64,000 bases of DNA from Tenacibaculum sp. Bg11-29 (GTDB taxonomy: Bacteria; Bacteroidota; Bacteroidia; Flavobacteriales; Flavobacteriaceae): positions 3,436,001 to 3,500,000 of the forward strand of contig NZ_PJBB01000003.1 in assembly GCF_002836595.1 (NCBI RefSeq). Reading direction: 5' to 3'. Within the stretch, counting starts at the first letter, position 1, and every line of letters begins with the position of its first letter. The notes below the pieces were generated by a model. It was not told where the DNA came from, made no database searches, and saw nothing but the letters and a program-made list of their open reading frames with translations. Positions 6,850 to 16,280 of this stretch are shown piece by piece. A program made the position numbers and the translations under genes.

Positions 6850-9258
6850 ATGAATGAAAATCGCCAAATAAAAAGCTACCCATGTAGTTTATTTACTCTA
6901 CTAACCTACTTTATATTTTTACTACTTAGCTCTCCAATAGTAGCACAAACAAAATTTACCTTGAGTGGCGTAATTTTGGACAAAGGCAGTGGAGAAACGC
7001 TTTTCGGTGCTTCCATTTTTTTAAAAGGTACAACAAATGGTGTGGTTACTAACGAATATGGTTTTTATTCAATCACAGCTCCAAAAGGAAATTATACATT
7101 AATCGTTTCCTATTTAGGATATGGAGAAATTATCAGAGAAATTCTACTTGATAGAAATCAGAAATTAGATTTTAAAATAATCGAATCTTCCACAAAACTG
7201 GACGAAGTAGTTCTTGCTGGAGAGGAAACAAAACACGTAAATCTCAGAAATCCTGAAATGAGCGTTTCTAAATTGAATATCAAAACGATTAAAAAAATGC
7301 CTGTGGTACTAGGAGAGGTTGATATTGTTAAGTCCATCCAAATGTTGCCTGGTGTAACTAGTAGCGCTGAGGGTACAAGTGGTTTTCATGTAAGAGGTGG
7401 TGCTGTAGACCAAAATTTGGTTTTGTTAGACGAGGCCATAATATATAATACTTCACACTTGTTAGGATATATTTCTGTATTCAATGCAGATGCTATTAAA
7501 GATATTAAACTATATAAAGGAGGGATTCCCGCACGTTTTGGAGGGAGAGTTTCTTCTGTTTTAGATGTTCGCCAAAAAGATGGAAATAGTGAACGGATAG
7601 CACTTACTGGTGGAATAGGATTAATTTCTAGTAGACTTGCCGTAGAGGGGCCATTATTTGGAGATAAAGGCTCATTTTTGATTGCAGGTAGAGGCTCGTA
7701 CGCTACTTTGTTTTTAAAAGCAGCAAAATCCGATACTGATATTGGTTTTTACGATTTAAACCTTAAAACCAATTATAGTTTAGATGAAAATAACAAACTC
7801 TTTCTTTCAGGCTATTTTGGTAGGGATAAACTAGGCTTTGGAGATAATTTTGGAGTAGGCTATGGAAATACATCAGGAAACCTAAGATGGAATCATATTT
7901 TTAACAATAAGCTATTCTCAAACCTATCGCTGATTTATAGTAAATACGACTATAACATTGATTTTAATATTGGTGAATTTGAATGGGTTTCTTCAATAAA
8001 TAACGTCAACTTAAAATACGACCTTAAATACTATTTGAGTAATGCGTTTAAATTAAACTTTGGAGCAAGTGGTATTTATTACGATTTTAATCCTGGACAG
8101 ATTACGCCTACATCTGAAAGTTCTTCGATTAACCCTTTAAAATTTGATGATAAAAAAGCAATTGAAAGCGCTTTGTATATCAATGCTGAACATAAACTAA
8201 CAGATAAGCTTACCGCTCAATATGGGTTAAGATACAGTATGTTTAATCGATTAGGAGGTCAAGAAATTACAAATTACACAAACAACCAGCCCGTAATTTA
8301 CAACGATGCGTTGGGTGTTTATCAAAGTGGTACAGATATTGGGGTGACTTACCATGATAAAAATAAAAACATAAAAAGTTTTGGCAACCTAGAGCCCAGA
8401 GTATCATTAGCGTATCAGTTAAATGAATCATCTTCCGTAAAAATGCAATATACAAAGGCGGCTCAGTATGTTCATTTAATATCCAATACCAATGCAGTTT
8501 CGCCATTAGATGTATGGACACCAAGTGGAAAGTACATAAAACCACAAATATCAAACCAATTCGCTTTTGGCTATTTTAAAAATTTCAAAAAGAAATCATA
8601 TTCACTAGAGGTTGAAGGATATTATAAAACGGTAGATAATAGATTAGACTATATAGACGGGTCAAACTTGATTACAAATACTATTGAAACAGAAGTTTTA
8701 AATGGAGAATCAAGAGCGTATGGTCTTGAATTATTACTGCGTAAAAATAAAGGTAAATTCACGGGGTGGTTCGCTTATACACTTTCAAAATCAGAACAAA
8801 AAACACTTGGAGGTACCGCAGGAGGCCCTGGAATCAATAATGGAAAATGGTATAATGCTTCTAATGACAGACCCCACGACTTTTCTCTAACAGGAAATTA
8901 TCAATTAAATGATAAATGGAGTTTTGGTGCTAATTTCGTTTTCCAAACAGGCAGGCCTGTAACCTATCCAGATAGTCAATACGAATATGAAGAACTTTCA
9001 ATAGCCAACTTCTCCAATAGAAATTCGAATAGATTGACAGCTTACCATAGACTGGATTTTTCTGCGACTTATAAGCCGAATAGAAAACTAAACAAAAAAT
9101 GGAAAGGGGAATGGGTTTTTGGTATTTACAATATCTATAATCGTAAAAACGCAGCAGCAGTTTCTTTTGGGCAGAATTTAGAAACAAGTATAAACGAAGC
9201 AACTAGAACTTCTATATTCGGTATTATACCCTCAGTAACATATAACTTTAAATTTTAA
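6850..9258 (+). CDS. TonB-dependent outer membrane receptor with carboxypeptidase-like N domain
   Basis: The ATG at 6850 is preferred to the upstream TTG at 6817 because it is followed directly by a signal peptide (hydrophobic, ending SPIVAQ). The 802-residue protein has a carboxypeptidase-regulatory-like domain (about 30-115: SGVILDKGSGETLFGASIF, FYSITAPKGNYTL), a plug domain (GVTSSAEGTSGFHVRGG, then LLDEAIIYNTSHLLG and KGGIPARFGGRVSSVLD), and a long beta-barrel ending in Phe. It should import a ligand across the outer membrane using TonB energy. The partner DUF4249 lipoprotein gene starts 4 bases after the stop. The substrate is unknown. Confidence 0.93.
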   Translation: MNENRQIKSYPCSLFTLLTYFIFLLLSSPIVAQTKFTLSGVILDKGSGETLFGASIFLKGTTNGVVTNEYGFYSITAPKGNYTLIVSYLGYGEIIREILLDRNQKLDFKIIESSTKLDEVVLAGEETKHVNLRNPEMSVSKLNIKTIKKMPVVLGEVDIVKSIQMLPGVTSSAEGTSGFHVRGGAVDQNLVLLDEAIIYNTSHLLGYISVFNADAIKDIKLYKGGIPARFGGRVSSVLDVRQKDGNSERIALTGGIGLISSRLAVEGPLFGDKGSFLIAGRGSYATLFLKAAKSDTDIGFYDLNLKTNYSLDENNKLFLSGYFGRDKLGFGDNFGVGYGNTSGNLRWNHIFNNKLFSNLSLIYSKYDYNIDFNIGEFEWVSSINNVNLKYDLKYYLSNAFKLNFGASGIYYDFNPGQITPTSESSSINPLKFDDKKAIESALYINAEHKLTDKLTAQYGLRYSMFNRLGGQEITNYTNNQPVIYNDALGVYQSGTDIGVTYHDKNKNIKSFGNLEPRVSLAYQLNESSSVKMQYTKAAQYVHLISNTNAVSPLDVWTPSGKYIKPQISNQFAFGYFKNFKKKSYSLEVEGYYKTVDNRLDYIDGSNLITNTIETEVLNGESRAYGLELLLRKNKGKFTGWFAYTLSKSEQKTLGGTAGGPGINNGKWYNASNDRPHDFSLTGNYQLNDKWSFGANFVFQTGRPVTYPDSQYEYEELSIANFSNRNSNRLTAYHRLDFSATYKPNRKLNKKWKGEWVFGIYNIYNRKNAAAVSFGQNLETSINEATRTSIFGIIPSVTYNFKF

Positions 9259-9262
9259 GAAA

Positions 9263-10099
9263 ATGAATAAATATTTAAGAATTGTAATATTCATTTCAGC
9301 TATACTAATTATAGCTTGTGAAGACGTTATAGACGTGAATTTACAAACAGTATCTCCCAGGCTAACAATTGAAGCCTCTTTGGATTGGGAAAAAGGAACT
9401 ATAGGAAATGAACAAACCATTAAATTAAGCACTTCAATACCTTATTTTGATACAACATCAAATGCAAGTGTTAACAATGCTTCTGTTATTGTTATAAATA
9501 ATAATAGTTTGGACAAATTTGTTTTTATAAACCAAAATAATGGGAAGTATACCAGTTCAAATTTTGTCCCTGTGCTTAACCAATCCTATACATTGGAAGT
9601 TATATATAATGAGGAACGTTACTCAGCTACAGAAACTTTAATACCAGTTGTGGATATAGCTGAAGTTATCCAATCTAATGAAGGAGGTTTTGATAATAAT
9701 GCGCTAGATGTTAATGTTTTATTTGATGACCCGGTAGATGTAAATAATTATTACCTCCTTAAATTTAAAGAGCAAGGAGATTTATTACCAAGGCTATTTG
9801 ATATTGATGATGAATTCAGGGACGGGAATAGAATTAAAGTATTTTATGAAAAAGATGAGGATTCAGATGAAGAGGAATTTGTTCCCGGTGATATTATATA
9901 TATTGATTTTTTTGGTATCTCTAGAGATTATTTCAATTATATAAATTTACTTATTCTGCAATCAGAAGGTAATGGTGTTTTTGGACAAACTCCTGCCATC
10001 GTAAAAGGAAATTGTGTAAATATAGATAACGCTGGTAATTATGCTCATGGATACTTTAGATTAACCCAAGTAGTTCGTACAAGTTATACCTTTCAATAA
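9263..10099 (+). CDS. DUF4249 lipoprotein, partner of TonB receptor
   Basis: A 278-residue lipoprotein (signal ending IIACED) with the DUF4249 N terminus DVIDVNLQTVSPRLTIEASLD. DUF4249 proteins are nearly always encoded directly after a TonB receptor of the type at 6850-9258, as here, and are taken to be surface-exposed accessory lipoproteins; their biochemical function is not established. The gene follows the receptor by 4 bases. Confidence 0.85.
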   Translation: MNKYLRIVIFISAILIIACEDVIDVNLQTVSPRLTIEASLDWEKGTIGNEQTIKLSTSIPYFDTTSNASVNNASVIVINNNSLDKFVFINQNNGKYTSSNFVPVLNQSYTLEVIYNEERYSATETLIPVVDIAEVIQSNEGGFDNNALDVNVLFDDPVDVNNYYLLKFKEQGDLLPRLFDIDDEFRDGNRIKVFYEKDEDSDEEEFVPGDIIYIDFFGISRDYFNYINLLILQSEGNGVFGQTPAIVKGNCVNIDNAGNYAHGYFRLTQVVRTSYTFQ

Positions 10100-10106
10100 G
10101 ATAATT

Positions 10107-10658
10107 ATGAAAAATAAAAATTGTTTAAAGTTAAAAATGAGACTCAATCTTTTTATGATTAGAACTATTGTTTTATGCTTAATTCTTTTATCAACAATTA
10201 GAATAAATGCACAAGAAGAAAGGGTAGATAGAAATAATATTACCACTCCTAAACCCCAGTTGACACTCCATGATTTTGCATATCCTATAGATTTATTTAG
10301 CAAGGAACAACATTCAAATTTTGTATTCCGTTATAAAATAAAGTCAAAGTTTTCAGTAGAACTGCATGGGTTTTACGATACTTATTTGTTGGCAAATGTT
10401 TTTAAAACACCAATTATAACTAAACTTTATATTACAAATAAACTTTATCTTTTTTCAGGAATAGAATTAGAATCAGAAAGTGATAATTTACAATTAAATC
10501 TTCCGCCACCACAATTAAAATTTAAAAACGGGATGGGTTATGATGTTGAAAAAAATTTCTTTATACAATTTGACCATGATCTGCATTTTAATAAGTCTGT
10601 TATTGGTGCATATGGAACTCCTAGTCTATTTTCGTTGAGCGGTAAATATAAATTTTAA
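10107..10658 (+). CDS. Hypothetical outer membrane barrel-like protein
   Basis: A 183-residue secreted protein with a signal ending RINAQEE. The mature part has alternating polar/hydrophobic strands (FVFRYKIKSKFSVELHGF, KLYITNKLYLFSGIELE) and ends in the aromatic KYKF, as in outer membrane barrels. It follows the DUF4249 gene by 7 bases and is probably the last gene of the receptor operon. The true start may be an internal ATG near 10137. Confidence 0.6.
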   Translation: MKNKNCLKLKMRLNLFMIRTIVLCLILLSTIRINAQEERVDRNNITTPKPQLTLHDFAYPIDLFSKEQHSNFVFRYKIKSKFSVELHGFYDTYLLANVFKTPIITKLYITNKLYLFSGIELESESDNLQLNLPPPQLKFKNGMGYDVEKNFFIQFDHDLHFNKSVIGAYGTPSLFSLSGKYKF

Positions 10659-10880
10659 CGGCAAGATTAACGACTTAACTCAATATTTTTAAGAGTATGA
10701 TCTAATTCTTTATTAAAAGCTGATGATTTAGTTTAAAGAATTAAAATGGAGTGTTTTAACTATGAACCTGGAATTGGTTGGTTATATTCATTATTTTTCT
10801 AAAATGCTGAATTTACAAAGAACAAAGGAGAAACTGCTATAAATTTGCACTTACGTATTGGCTATCAATTTTAGCAGTAA
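10659..10880. other. Intergenic remnant sequence
   Basis: No gene is supported. A short open stretch (10746-10802) coding NYEPGIGWLYSLFF-like residues has the look of a gene remnant but is too short to identify. Confidence 0.35.
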
Positions 10881-10883
10881 AAA

Positions 10884-11027
10884 CGTTGTATAACAACGTG
10901 TATGAGTAGTAGCGATTTGGTTTATAACTCAAATCGCTATTACTTTTTATTTTGTATTTTACTTCCCGAAAAGTAGTGCCTTTAAAATTGCTACTACTCA
11001 TACACAAAACCATTTGTTGCGTTAGAA
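10884..11027 (+). repeat. attC-like repeat with 16-bp perfect arms
   Basis: A small palindrome CGTTGT-ATA-ACAACG (10884-10898) opens the site. The inner arm GTGTATGAGTAGTAGC (10899-10914) is exactly complementary to GCTACTACTCATACAC (10990-11005). The right end is TTGCGTTAGAA (to 11027), close to the GTTRRRY core. A central hairpin carries GATTTG and CAAATC. The opening palindrome may be a fused right end and left end of adjacent sites. Confidence 0.7.
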
Positions 11028-11079
11028 CCTTGAATACAGCAAAAAAAAAGAATTTTACTGAGAATAAGAGATAAACTTT

Positions 11080-11925
11080 ATGGTGAATAAATTTAATCAA
11101 ATCCTACTTTATGAAAAACCGTTATTTACATGGTATGAATTACTAACGCCTATAGAGGGAGGATTTGATTTACCAGCTGAATCTTGTTTTGCTTATATTC
11201 TAGAAGGTGATGAGCAAGACTTAACAAAATCAGGGTTTTTAGCTACAAAGGGCACAGTTATCCTTTCGTTATGTGGTAAAACAGTCGATCGTAGCCTCTC
11301 AACAATTGAATCTGGAAGGTTGAGTGCTATTGTAGTTCATTTTAATCGAGAGGTGCTACAAAAAGTTTTTGATGGTCAAAAGCCGAAATTTTGGAAAGAA
11401 TTGGATCATCCATTAAAAAAGGATACATCCCAAGAAGATGCTACAGCCCTTGTAAAGGCTTATTTTTCTTATATCGCTAAATTTTTCGAACACAAAAATG
11501 TACTTAGCGAAGAAATTTTGGTACTCAAGTTAAAAGAAATTATTCTACTTCTCCTGCAAACTGACGAACCTTCAAACTTGAATATAATCATAAGAAGTTT
11601 ATTTTCTGATAAAACTTTTTCATTTAGGGAAGTCATAGATTCTAATCTGTATGAGCCATTAGACCTTCAGCGTTTGGCGGCTATGACAAACAACAGTATG
11701 GCCTCCTTCAAAAGAAAATTCAACAAAATATATGACAGCACACCAGCTAAATACATCACTCAAAAAAAGTTAGAGAAGGCACAAAGAATTTTAGCTTTTT
11801 CTCTAAGCTCGATAAAAGAGGTTTGCTATGAATGTGGATTCACTAACCCTTCCAGTTTTTCGCGAATGTTCAAAGATCAATATGGCTATTCGCCTACTAA
11901 ATTTAGAAAGAACCTCTGTGAATAA
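11080..11925 (+). CDS. AraC-family transcriptional regulator, cytoplasmic
   Basis: A 281-residue soluble protein with an N-terminal effector/cupin-like domain of the ExsA type (GGFDLPAESCFAYILEG, TKGTVILSLCGKTVD) and a C-terminal AraC HTH domain (about 175-281: LDLQRLAAMTNNSMASFKRKF, VCYECGFTNPSSFSRMFK, YGYSPTKFRK). It begins 52 bases after the attC-like site. The oxidoreductase downstream (61 bases) is the likely target; AraC regulators of this type are often found next to a NAD(P)-dependent oxidoreductase gene. Confidence 0.88.
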   Translation: MVNKFNQILLYEKPLFTWYELLTPIEGGFDLPAESCFAYILEGDEQDLTKSGFLATKGTVILSLCGKTVDRSLSTIESGRLSAIVVHFNREVLQKVFDGQKPKFWKELDHPLKKDTSQEDATALVKAYFSYIAKFFEHKNVLSEEILVLKLKEIILLLLQTDEPSNLNIIIRSLFSDKTFSFREVIDSNLYEPLDLQRLAAMTNNSMASFKRKFNKIYDSTPAKYITQKKLEKAQRILAFSLSSIKEVCYECGFTNPSSFSRMFKDQYGYSPTKFRKNLCE

Positions 11926-11985
11926 TGATTGAGCTCACAGGCAAAGGCTGAATCATCATTTCCCTATAAATTGCAATAAAAAAAC

Positions 11986-13032
11986 ATGCAATCTTTAAAA
12001 TATGTACCCAAATTGATGCGCGCTATTGTTTTCCGAAACTATGGTGCCCCTCAAGAAGTAATGGAACTTGTCGATGATAGGGAAATACCTAAGCCCAACA
12101 AGAATCAAGTTTTAGTGAAAATTGAATGTGCCTCTATTAATGCTGCCGATAGATATATTGTCCGAGCAAATTATTTTATTATTCGGATGGTTTTTGGACT
12201 GTTCAGACCTTCTAAGAAAAAAAGGATCTTAGGAATGGACATTGCTGGAACGATTCAACTCATCGGTAAAAATGTTAAGGGTTATCAAGTAGGTGATGCA
12301 ATCGTAGCTGATATTCGCAAATCCTTTGGAGGAGGTTTTGCAGAGTATGCAATCGTAAATGCTAAACACTTGGTCAAGAAGCCAGAAACCGTTTCTTTTG
12401 AGCAAGCCGCAACTGTGCCTATATCTGGCCAGGCTGCAATGATGGGAATAACACTTTGCTCAATTAATCCAGGAGATAAAGTGTTGATTAATGGTGCCTC
12501 TGGTGGAGTTGGATCTTTTGGTGTTCAGATAGCAAAAGCTCAGGGAGCCTATGTAACTGCAATATGTTCAACCAAAAAAGTTAACGCAGTAAGGGGTTGG
12601 GGAGCAGATGAGATTGTTGACTATAAAAAAAAGGACTCAATCAAAGCGTTAAAAGGAAATGAGTTTGATGCTGTTTTTGATACGGCATCTTTCGAATGTC
12701 CAGGCAGATACAAACAAATTTTAAAGAAAGATGGTAAATATGTATTAGTTGGAGGTGATTTTTACAATATGCTTAAGCTAAAACTTTTTGGCCGCTTCGA
12801 CCGTGGTAGTCAGAAATTTATGGCTTTAACTCAAGAGGTTGAAGTTACAAAAAATATAAAAACAGTGCTTGAAATGATTGCTGATAAAAAGATAAATCCC
12901 GCTATACAAAAAGTTATTTCCTTAAAAGACGTACCAAATGCTATTCATAGCCTTGAACAACGTACTGTGGTTGGTAAAATAGTTGTAAATCTAAATAAGG
13001 ATCAGCCTATTTATAAGAAAAACCAGTGCTAA
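11986..13032 (+). CDS. NAD(P)-dependent MDR oxidoreductase (quinone reductase-like)
   Basis: A 348-residue medium-chain dehydrogenase/reductase. The N-terminal GroES-like domain has RAIVFRNYGAPQEVMEL and NAADRYIVRANY; the Rossmann domain has the dinucleotide motif INGASGGVGSFGVQIAK (about residue 169). Structural zinc cysteines are absent, which fits the zinc-free quinone reductase/enoyl reductase branch. Family members usually begin at MRAIV, here ATG 12016, so the first ten residues may be extra. The stop codon TAA (13030-13032) lies inside GTGCTAAC, the start of the next repeat structure. Confidence 0.88.
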   Translation: MQSLKYVPKLMRAIVFRNYGAPQEVMELVDDREIPKPNKNQVLVKIECASINAADRYIVRANYFIIRMVFGLFRPSKKKRILGMDIAGTIQLIGKNVKGYQVGDAIVADIRKSFGGGFAEYAIVNAKHLVKKPETVSFEQAATVPISGQAAMMGITLCSINPGDKVLINGASGGVGSFGVQIAKAQGAYVTAICSTKKVNAVRGWGADEIVDYKKKDSIKALKGNEFDAVFDTASFECPGRYKQILKKDGKYVLVGGDFYNMLKLKLFGRFDRGSQKFMALTQEVEVTKNIKTVLEMIADKKINPAIQKVISLKDVPNAIHSLEQRTVVGKIVVNLNKDQPIYKKNQC

Positions 13033-13035
13033 CAC

Positions 13036-13067
13036 TGTGTAAAAATGCATTAAAACGCATTTTACAC
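13036..13067 (+). terminator. Stem-loop after oxidoreductase gene
   Basis: GTGTAAAAATGC and GCATTTTACAC form an 11-bp stem with one bulged A around a short loop, starting 4 bases after the stop codon. It has no strong T-run, so it may be part of the repeat rather than a pure terminator. Confidence 0.4.
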
Positions 13068-13192
13068 TAACTGTCAGACTGTCTAAAAACCTATTTTTGT
13101 AACTTTAATATTCGGAGGGCTATCTTTAAAAAAAACAAATACAGGATTCTCTGAGGGGTTATTTTAAGTTATTAGACAGACTGCCGTTAGGC
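13064..13192 (+). repeat. attC-like repeat with consensus GTTRRRY end
   Basis: The left end CACTAAC-T-GTCAGACTGTCTAA (13064-13085) pairs with the right end TTAGACAGACTGC-CGTTAGGC (13172-13192). GTTAGGC fits the integron core-site consensus GTTRRRY exactly, and the box layout (outer core, one-base mismatch, 11-12-bp inner arm) is that of attC. The length is 129 bp. The inner arm sequence differs from the GTGTATAATTAAT class, so the array holds more than one site subtype. Confidence 0.7.
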
Positions 13193-13252
13193 ACAATGTA
13201 ACAAAACTTATACCCAATCCTCTTCCAAGAGTAAATCGACCTATAGACCAAA

Positions 13253-14107
13253 ATGCTAGAAAAAAAATCAGAACGCAAAGAGACTTGGAAAACAATCTTT
13301 ATTTTCCTAATTATTGTTACAATTGTAAGCACCCCATTTTATCTTGCAATTGTTAATTTATATCCTTCTCGAATATACGTTGGTGCACTCATGTGGTGTC
13401 CAGCAATAGCTGCAATAATCACAATAAAACTAAAAGGACAACCTATTTCTTCCATACATTGGAAATGGGCAGATTGGAAATATATTCGCATGTCTTACTT
13501 TATTCCTGCTATTTATGTTTTAATTACTTATATACTCATCTGGATTTTTGGATTAGGAGGATTGTCGAATGAAGAGAACATTATGGAATGGGCTACAGAA
13601 CTTGGATTAGTTGGAATTGGGACATTAAAACCAACGTTTGCCGTAATCATAGGTGCTATTTTACTAGGAACTGTAGGCGTTACAAGGGCAATGGCAACGG
13701 TTTTAGGAGAAGAAATAGGGTGGCGAGGTTTTTTAATATATGAATCAAGAAAGGTTCTTTCTTTTACCGGTGTTTCCCTTTTTGTTGGATTTATCTGGGC
13801 ATTCTGGCATTGGCCAATATTAGTGTATTACAGTGAAAATGTCACTTTAGAATTTATAACTTTTTTTGTTTTTGTAATTTCGATGTCATTTATTATGACC
13901 TACTATACTTTTAAATCTAAAAGTATATGGCCAGCAGTAATCTTTCACTCAGTAAGTAATGTATACATTCAGAAAATATTTCCTCCTTTAATAGAAAAAA
14001 TTGAAGGAACTGAACACTGGCTTGGGGAGAACGGAATTATGTTTGCGATTGTAACCTTTATCATTGGAATATACTTTTGGAGAAAAGCAATTAAAGAAAA
14101 ATTATAA
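13253..14107 (+). CDS. CPBP-family intramembrane metalloprotease
   Basis: A 284-residue membrane protein with about seven hydrophobic helices and the three CPBP (Abi, PF02517) motifs in order: EEIGWRG (about 160), FIWAFWHWPI (about 182) and FHSVSNVY (about 226). These supply the Glu, His and Asn/His metal-site residues. Family members process CAAX-type peptides, bacteriocins or immunity substrates; the target here is unknown. A decayed second copy lies at 15877-16087. Confidence 0.88.
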   Translation: MLEKKSERKETWKTIFIFLIIVTIVSTPFYLAIVNLYPSRIYVGALMWCPAIAAIITIKLKGQPISSIHWKWADWKYIRMSYFIPAIYVLITYILIWIFGLGGLSNEENIMEWATELGLVGIGTLKPTFAVIIGAILLGTVGVTRAMATVLGEEIGWRGFLIYESRKVLSFTGVSLFVGFIWAFWHWPILVYYSENVTLEFITFFVFVISMSFIMTYYTFKSKSIWPAVIFHSVSNVYIQKIFPPLIEKIEGTEHWLGENGIMFAIVTFIIGIYFWRKAIKEKL

Positions 14108-14144
14108 CATATAAATAAACTGACTTAATAATCAATAAAATTTG

Positions 14145-15835
14145 ATGAGTACCCTAATAAAAACAATAATCTCAATTTTAATACTATATATAATTAATTT
14201 TAATTTTTCTTATGGGCAATCTGATGGCTTAAAGAAACCAAAATTGGTTGTTGGGATTGTGTAGTAGATCAAATGAGGTCTGAACAAATGTATCGATATG
14301 CAGCTAAATATAGCGAAGATGGTTTTAAAAGAATTTTACGAGATGGATTCAATTTTAAAAACACCCAATATAACTATACGCCTACGGTTACTGCAGCAGG
14401 GCATTCTTCAATATATACGGATACCACACCATCTACACATGGTGTTATAGCCAATAGCTGGTTCAATCGTTATAAAAATAAATATGCAAAAAGTGTTGAA
14501 AACACTACTGTTGTATTGATTGGTAGTAAAATTAAAAATAATATTGGATCCTCTCCCAAACAGTTATTAACGACTACAATTTCTGACCAACTTCGTATGA
14601 ATACTAATTTTAGATCAAAAGTAATTAGTGTTTCATTAAAGGACAGAGGAGCAGTTTTACCTGGAGGTCATCTCGCTAATGCAGCATATTGGCATGATAT
14701 TGAAACAAGTCCCGGATATTTTGTTTCTAGTTCTTACTATATGGATAAGTTACCCAAATGGGTTAGTAAGTTTAATAAATTAGAAAAATCAAGTAAATAT
14801 TTAGATACGGTTTGGAATACGTTTTACCCAATAGAGAGTTATATTAAAAGTTATGGAGATAACAATAAATATGAGCTTGTTCTTCGAGAAGACAACCCTA
14901 CTTTTCCTTATGACTTTAGAAAACTTCGCGTAAAATACAGAAAAAGAAATATAGAATATTTGATGTTAGGGTTTTCTCCAGCAGGAAATAAATTGCTCAC
15001 TGAATTTGCTATAGATGCCATTAAAAATGAAGACTTAGGCAATCATGAAGATACCGATATGCTAACTATTAGCTATTTTGTAACCGACAAAGCTGGACAT
15101 GTTTTGGCCCAAATTCAATAGATGTTGAAGATATTTATATACTATTAGATCATGAAATAAGTAAGCTTTTAAAATATTTAGATAAGAATATTGGCAAGGG
15201 AGAGTATACTCTATTTCTGACTTCAGATCACGGAGTGATTCCTATTGCGTCTTATCTAAATGATATCAACATACCAACAGGAGTAGTAAGAATGACTAGA
15301 TATAAAGACCAATTAGAAAAACATTTAAACACTAAATACGGAGAAGACACGTGGATTCAAAATTTTGATGATGAACAATTATATTTAAATAGAGATGCTA
15401 TTTTAGAAAAGGGAGTTCAACTAAAGAATATCCAGCAAGATGCAGTTGATTTCTTGGTAAATATTGAAGGAATTAATAGTGCTTTAACTGCATATCACGC
15501 AAACCAGTCAATATAATTCGGGCTTGAAAAAGCATGCTCAAAATGGTTATAATCAAAAAAGATCTGGAGATGTAATTTTAACTTTTAATACTGGTTTCGT
15601 TCAAGATGATGATTCTGAAATCGACGTGTCTTCAGTAAAGGGAACCATTCATGGTTCGGGATATGGTTATGATCCCCATGTGCCTTTACTTTGGTTTGGA
15701 AACGGAATATCTTCTGGGGAATCAGTAAAGCAAGTTTCACCTATAGACATCTCATCAACCCTTACAATGATGCTCAATCTTCAATTGCCAAGTGGAAATA
15801 CTGGAAATCCATTAAGAGAATTATTTAAGTATTAA
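14145..15835 (+). pseudogene. PafA-like alkaline phosphatase/phosphodiesterase, three frameshifts
   Basis: Translation across frames gives a nearly complete secreted type I phosphodiesterase/alkaline phosphatase (PF01663, PafA-like). The signal peptide (from 14145) ends YGQSDG. The first frameshift, near 14262, separates LVVGIV from DQMRSEQMYRY, where the first metal Asp lies. The nucleophile region reads YTPTVTAAGHSSIYT. The second shift, near 15104, splits DKAGHVL from PNSIDVEDIYILLD. The LTSDHGV metal motif is intact. The third shift, near 15500, splits AYHANQ from YNSGLKKHAQNG. The last piece has HGSGYGYDPHVPLLWFG with metal His. The enzyme would be periplasmic; as sequenced it cannot be made intact. 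Confidence 0.85.
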
Positions 15836-15876
15836 CTCAATAAGTCTTTTAATTAAAATGAAATACAATTAAGAGA

Positions 15877-16087
15877 AACAATAGTTAACTTATATCCTTT
15901 TCAAATATTTATCGACGAATTTATGTAGTGTTCAATGTTAGTTGATATAATAACGTTGAAATTGAAAGGAAGGTCTATTTCTTCTCCAAACTTGGAATTG
16001 AGAAAGCGCAATTATATTTACGATTGTAACCTTTGTCTTTGGAATATACCTTTTGAGAAAAGCAGTTAAAGAAATTTATAAAATAGA
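15877..16087 (+). pseudogene. Decayed CPBP protease copy with internal deletion
   Basis: The stretch 15877-16010 follows the nucleotide sequence of the CPBP gene around 13340-13470 (TTAACTTATATCCTT, GGTCTATTTCTTC) with many substitutions and short indels, and 16017-16087 follows the last 70 bases of that gene (ACGATTGTAACCTTTG, GAAAAGCAGTTAAAGAAA). The middle, with all catalytic motifs, is missing. It is therefore a relic of a second CPBP cassette. The position directly before an attC-like site fits the 3' end of a former cassette. Confidence 0.75.
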
Positions 16088-16102
16088 AATATAAAACACA
16101 GT

Positions 16103-16234
16103 GCCTAACGTGTATAATTAATTTCTTTGACAAGTGCTTATTTGGAAAATTCCTTCGGAATTTTCTCTGGTTCGTATTTGTTTACTAAATTAGTTGCTTA
16201 AACACGCAACTAACCATACACAAGCACGTTGGCA
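16103..16234 (+). repeat. attC-like repeat, RYYYAAC left end
   Basis: The left end GCCTAAC (16103-16109) fits RYYYAAC exactly and runs directly into GTGTATAATTAATTTC. The right end is CCATACACAAGCAC-GTTGGCA (to 16234). The inner GTGTAT/ATACAC arms are complementary. The centre holds a perfect hairpin AAAATTCC-TTC-GGAATTTT and a second pair (TTAGTTGC/GCAACTAA). The IS3-family element begins 8 bases after its right end. Confidence 0.75.
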
Positions 16235-16280
16235 ATAATTATGACCCGTCCTGAAATGAGGCTACATAATTTTAAACATT

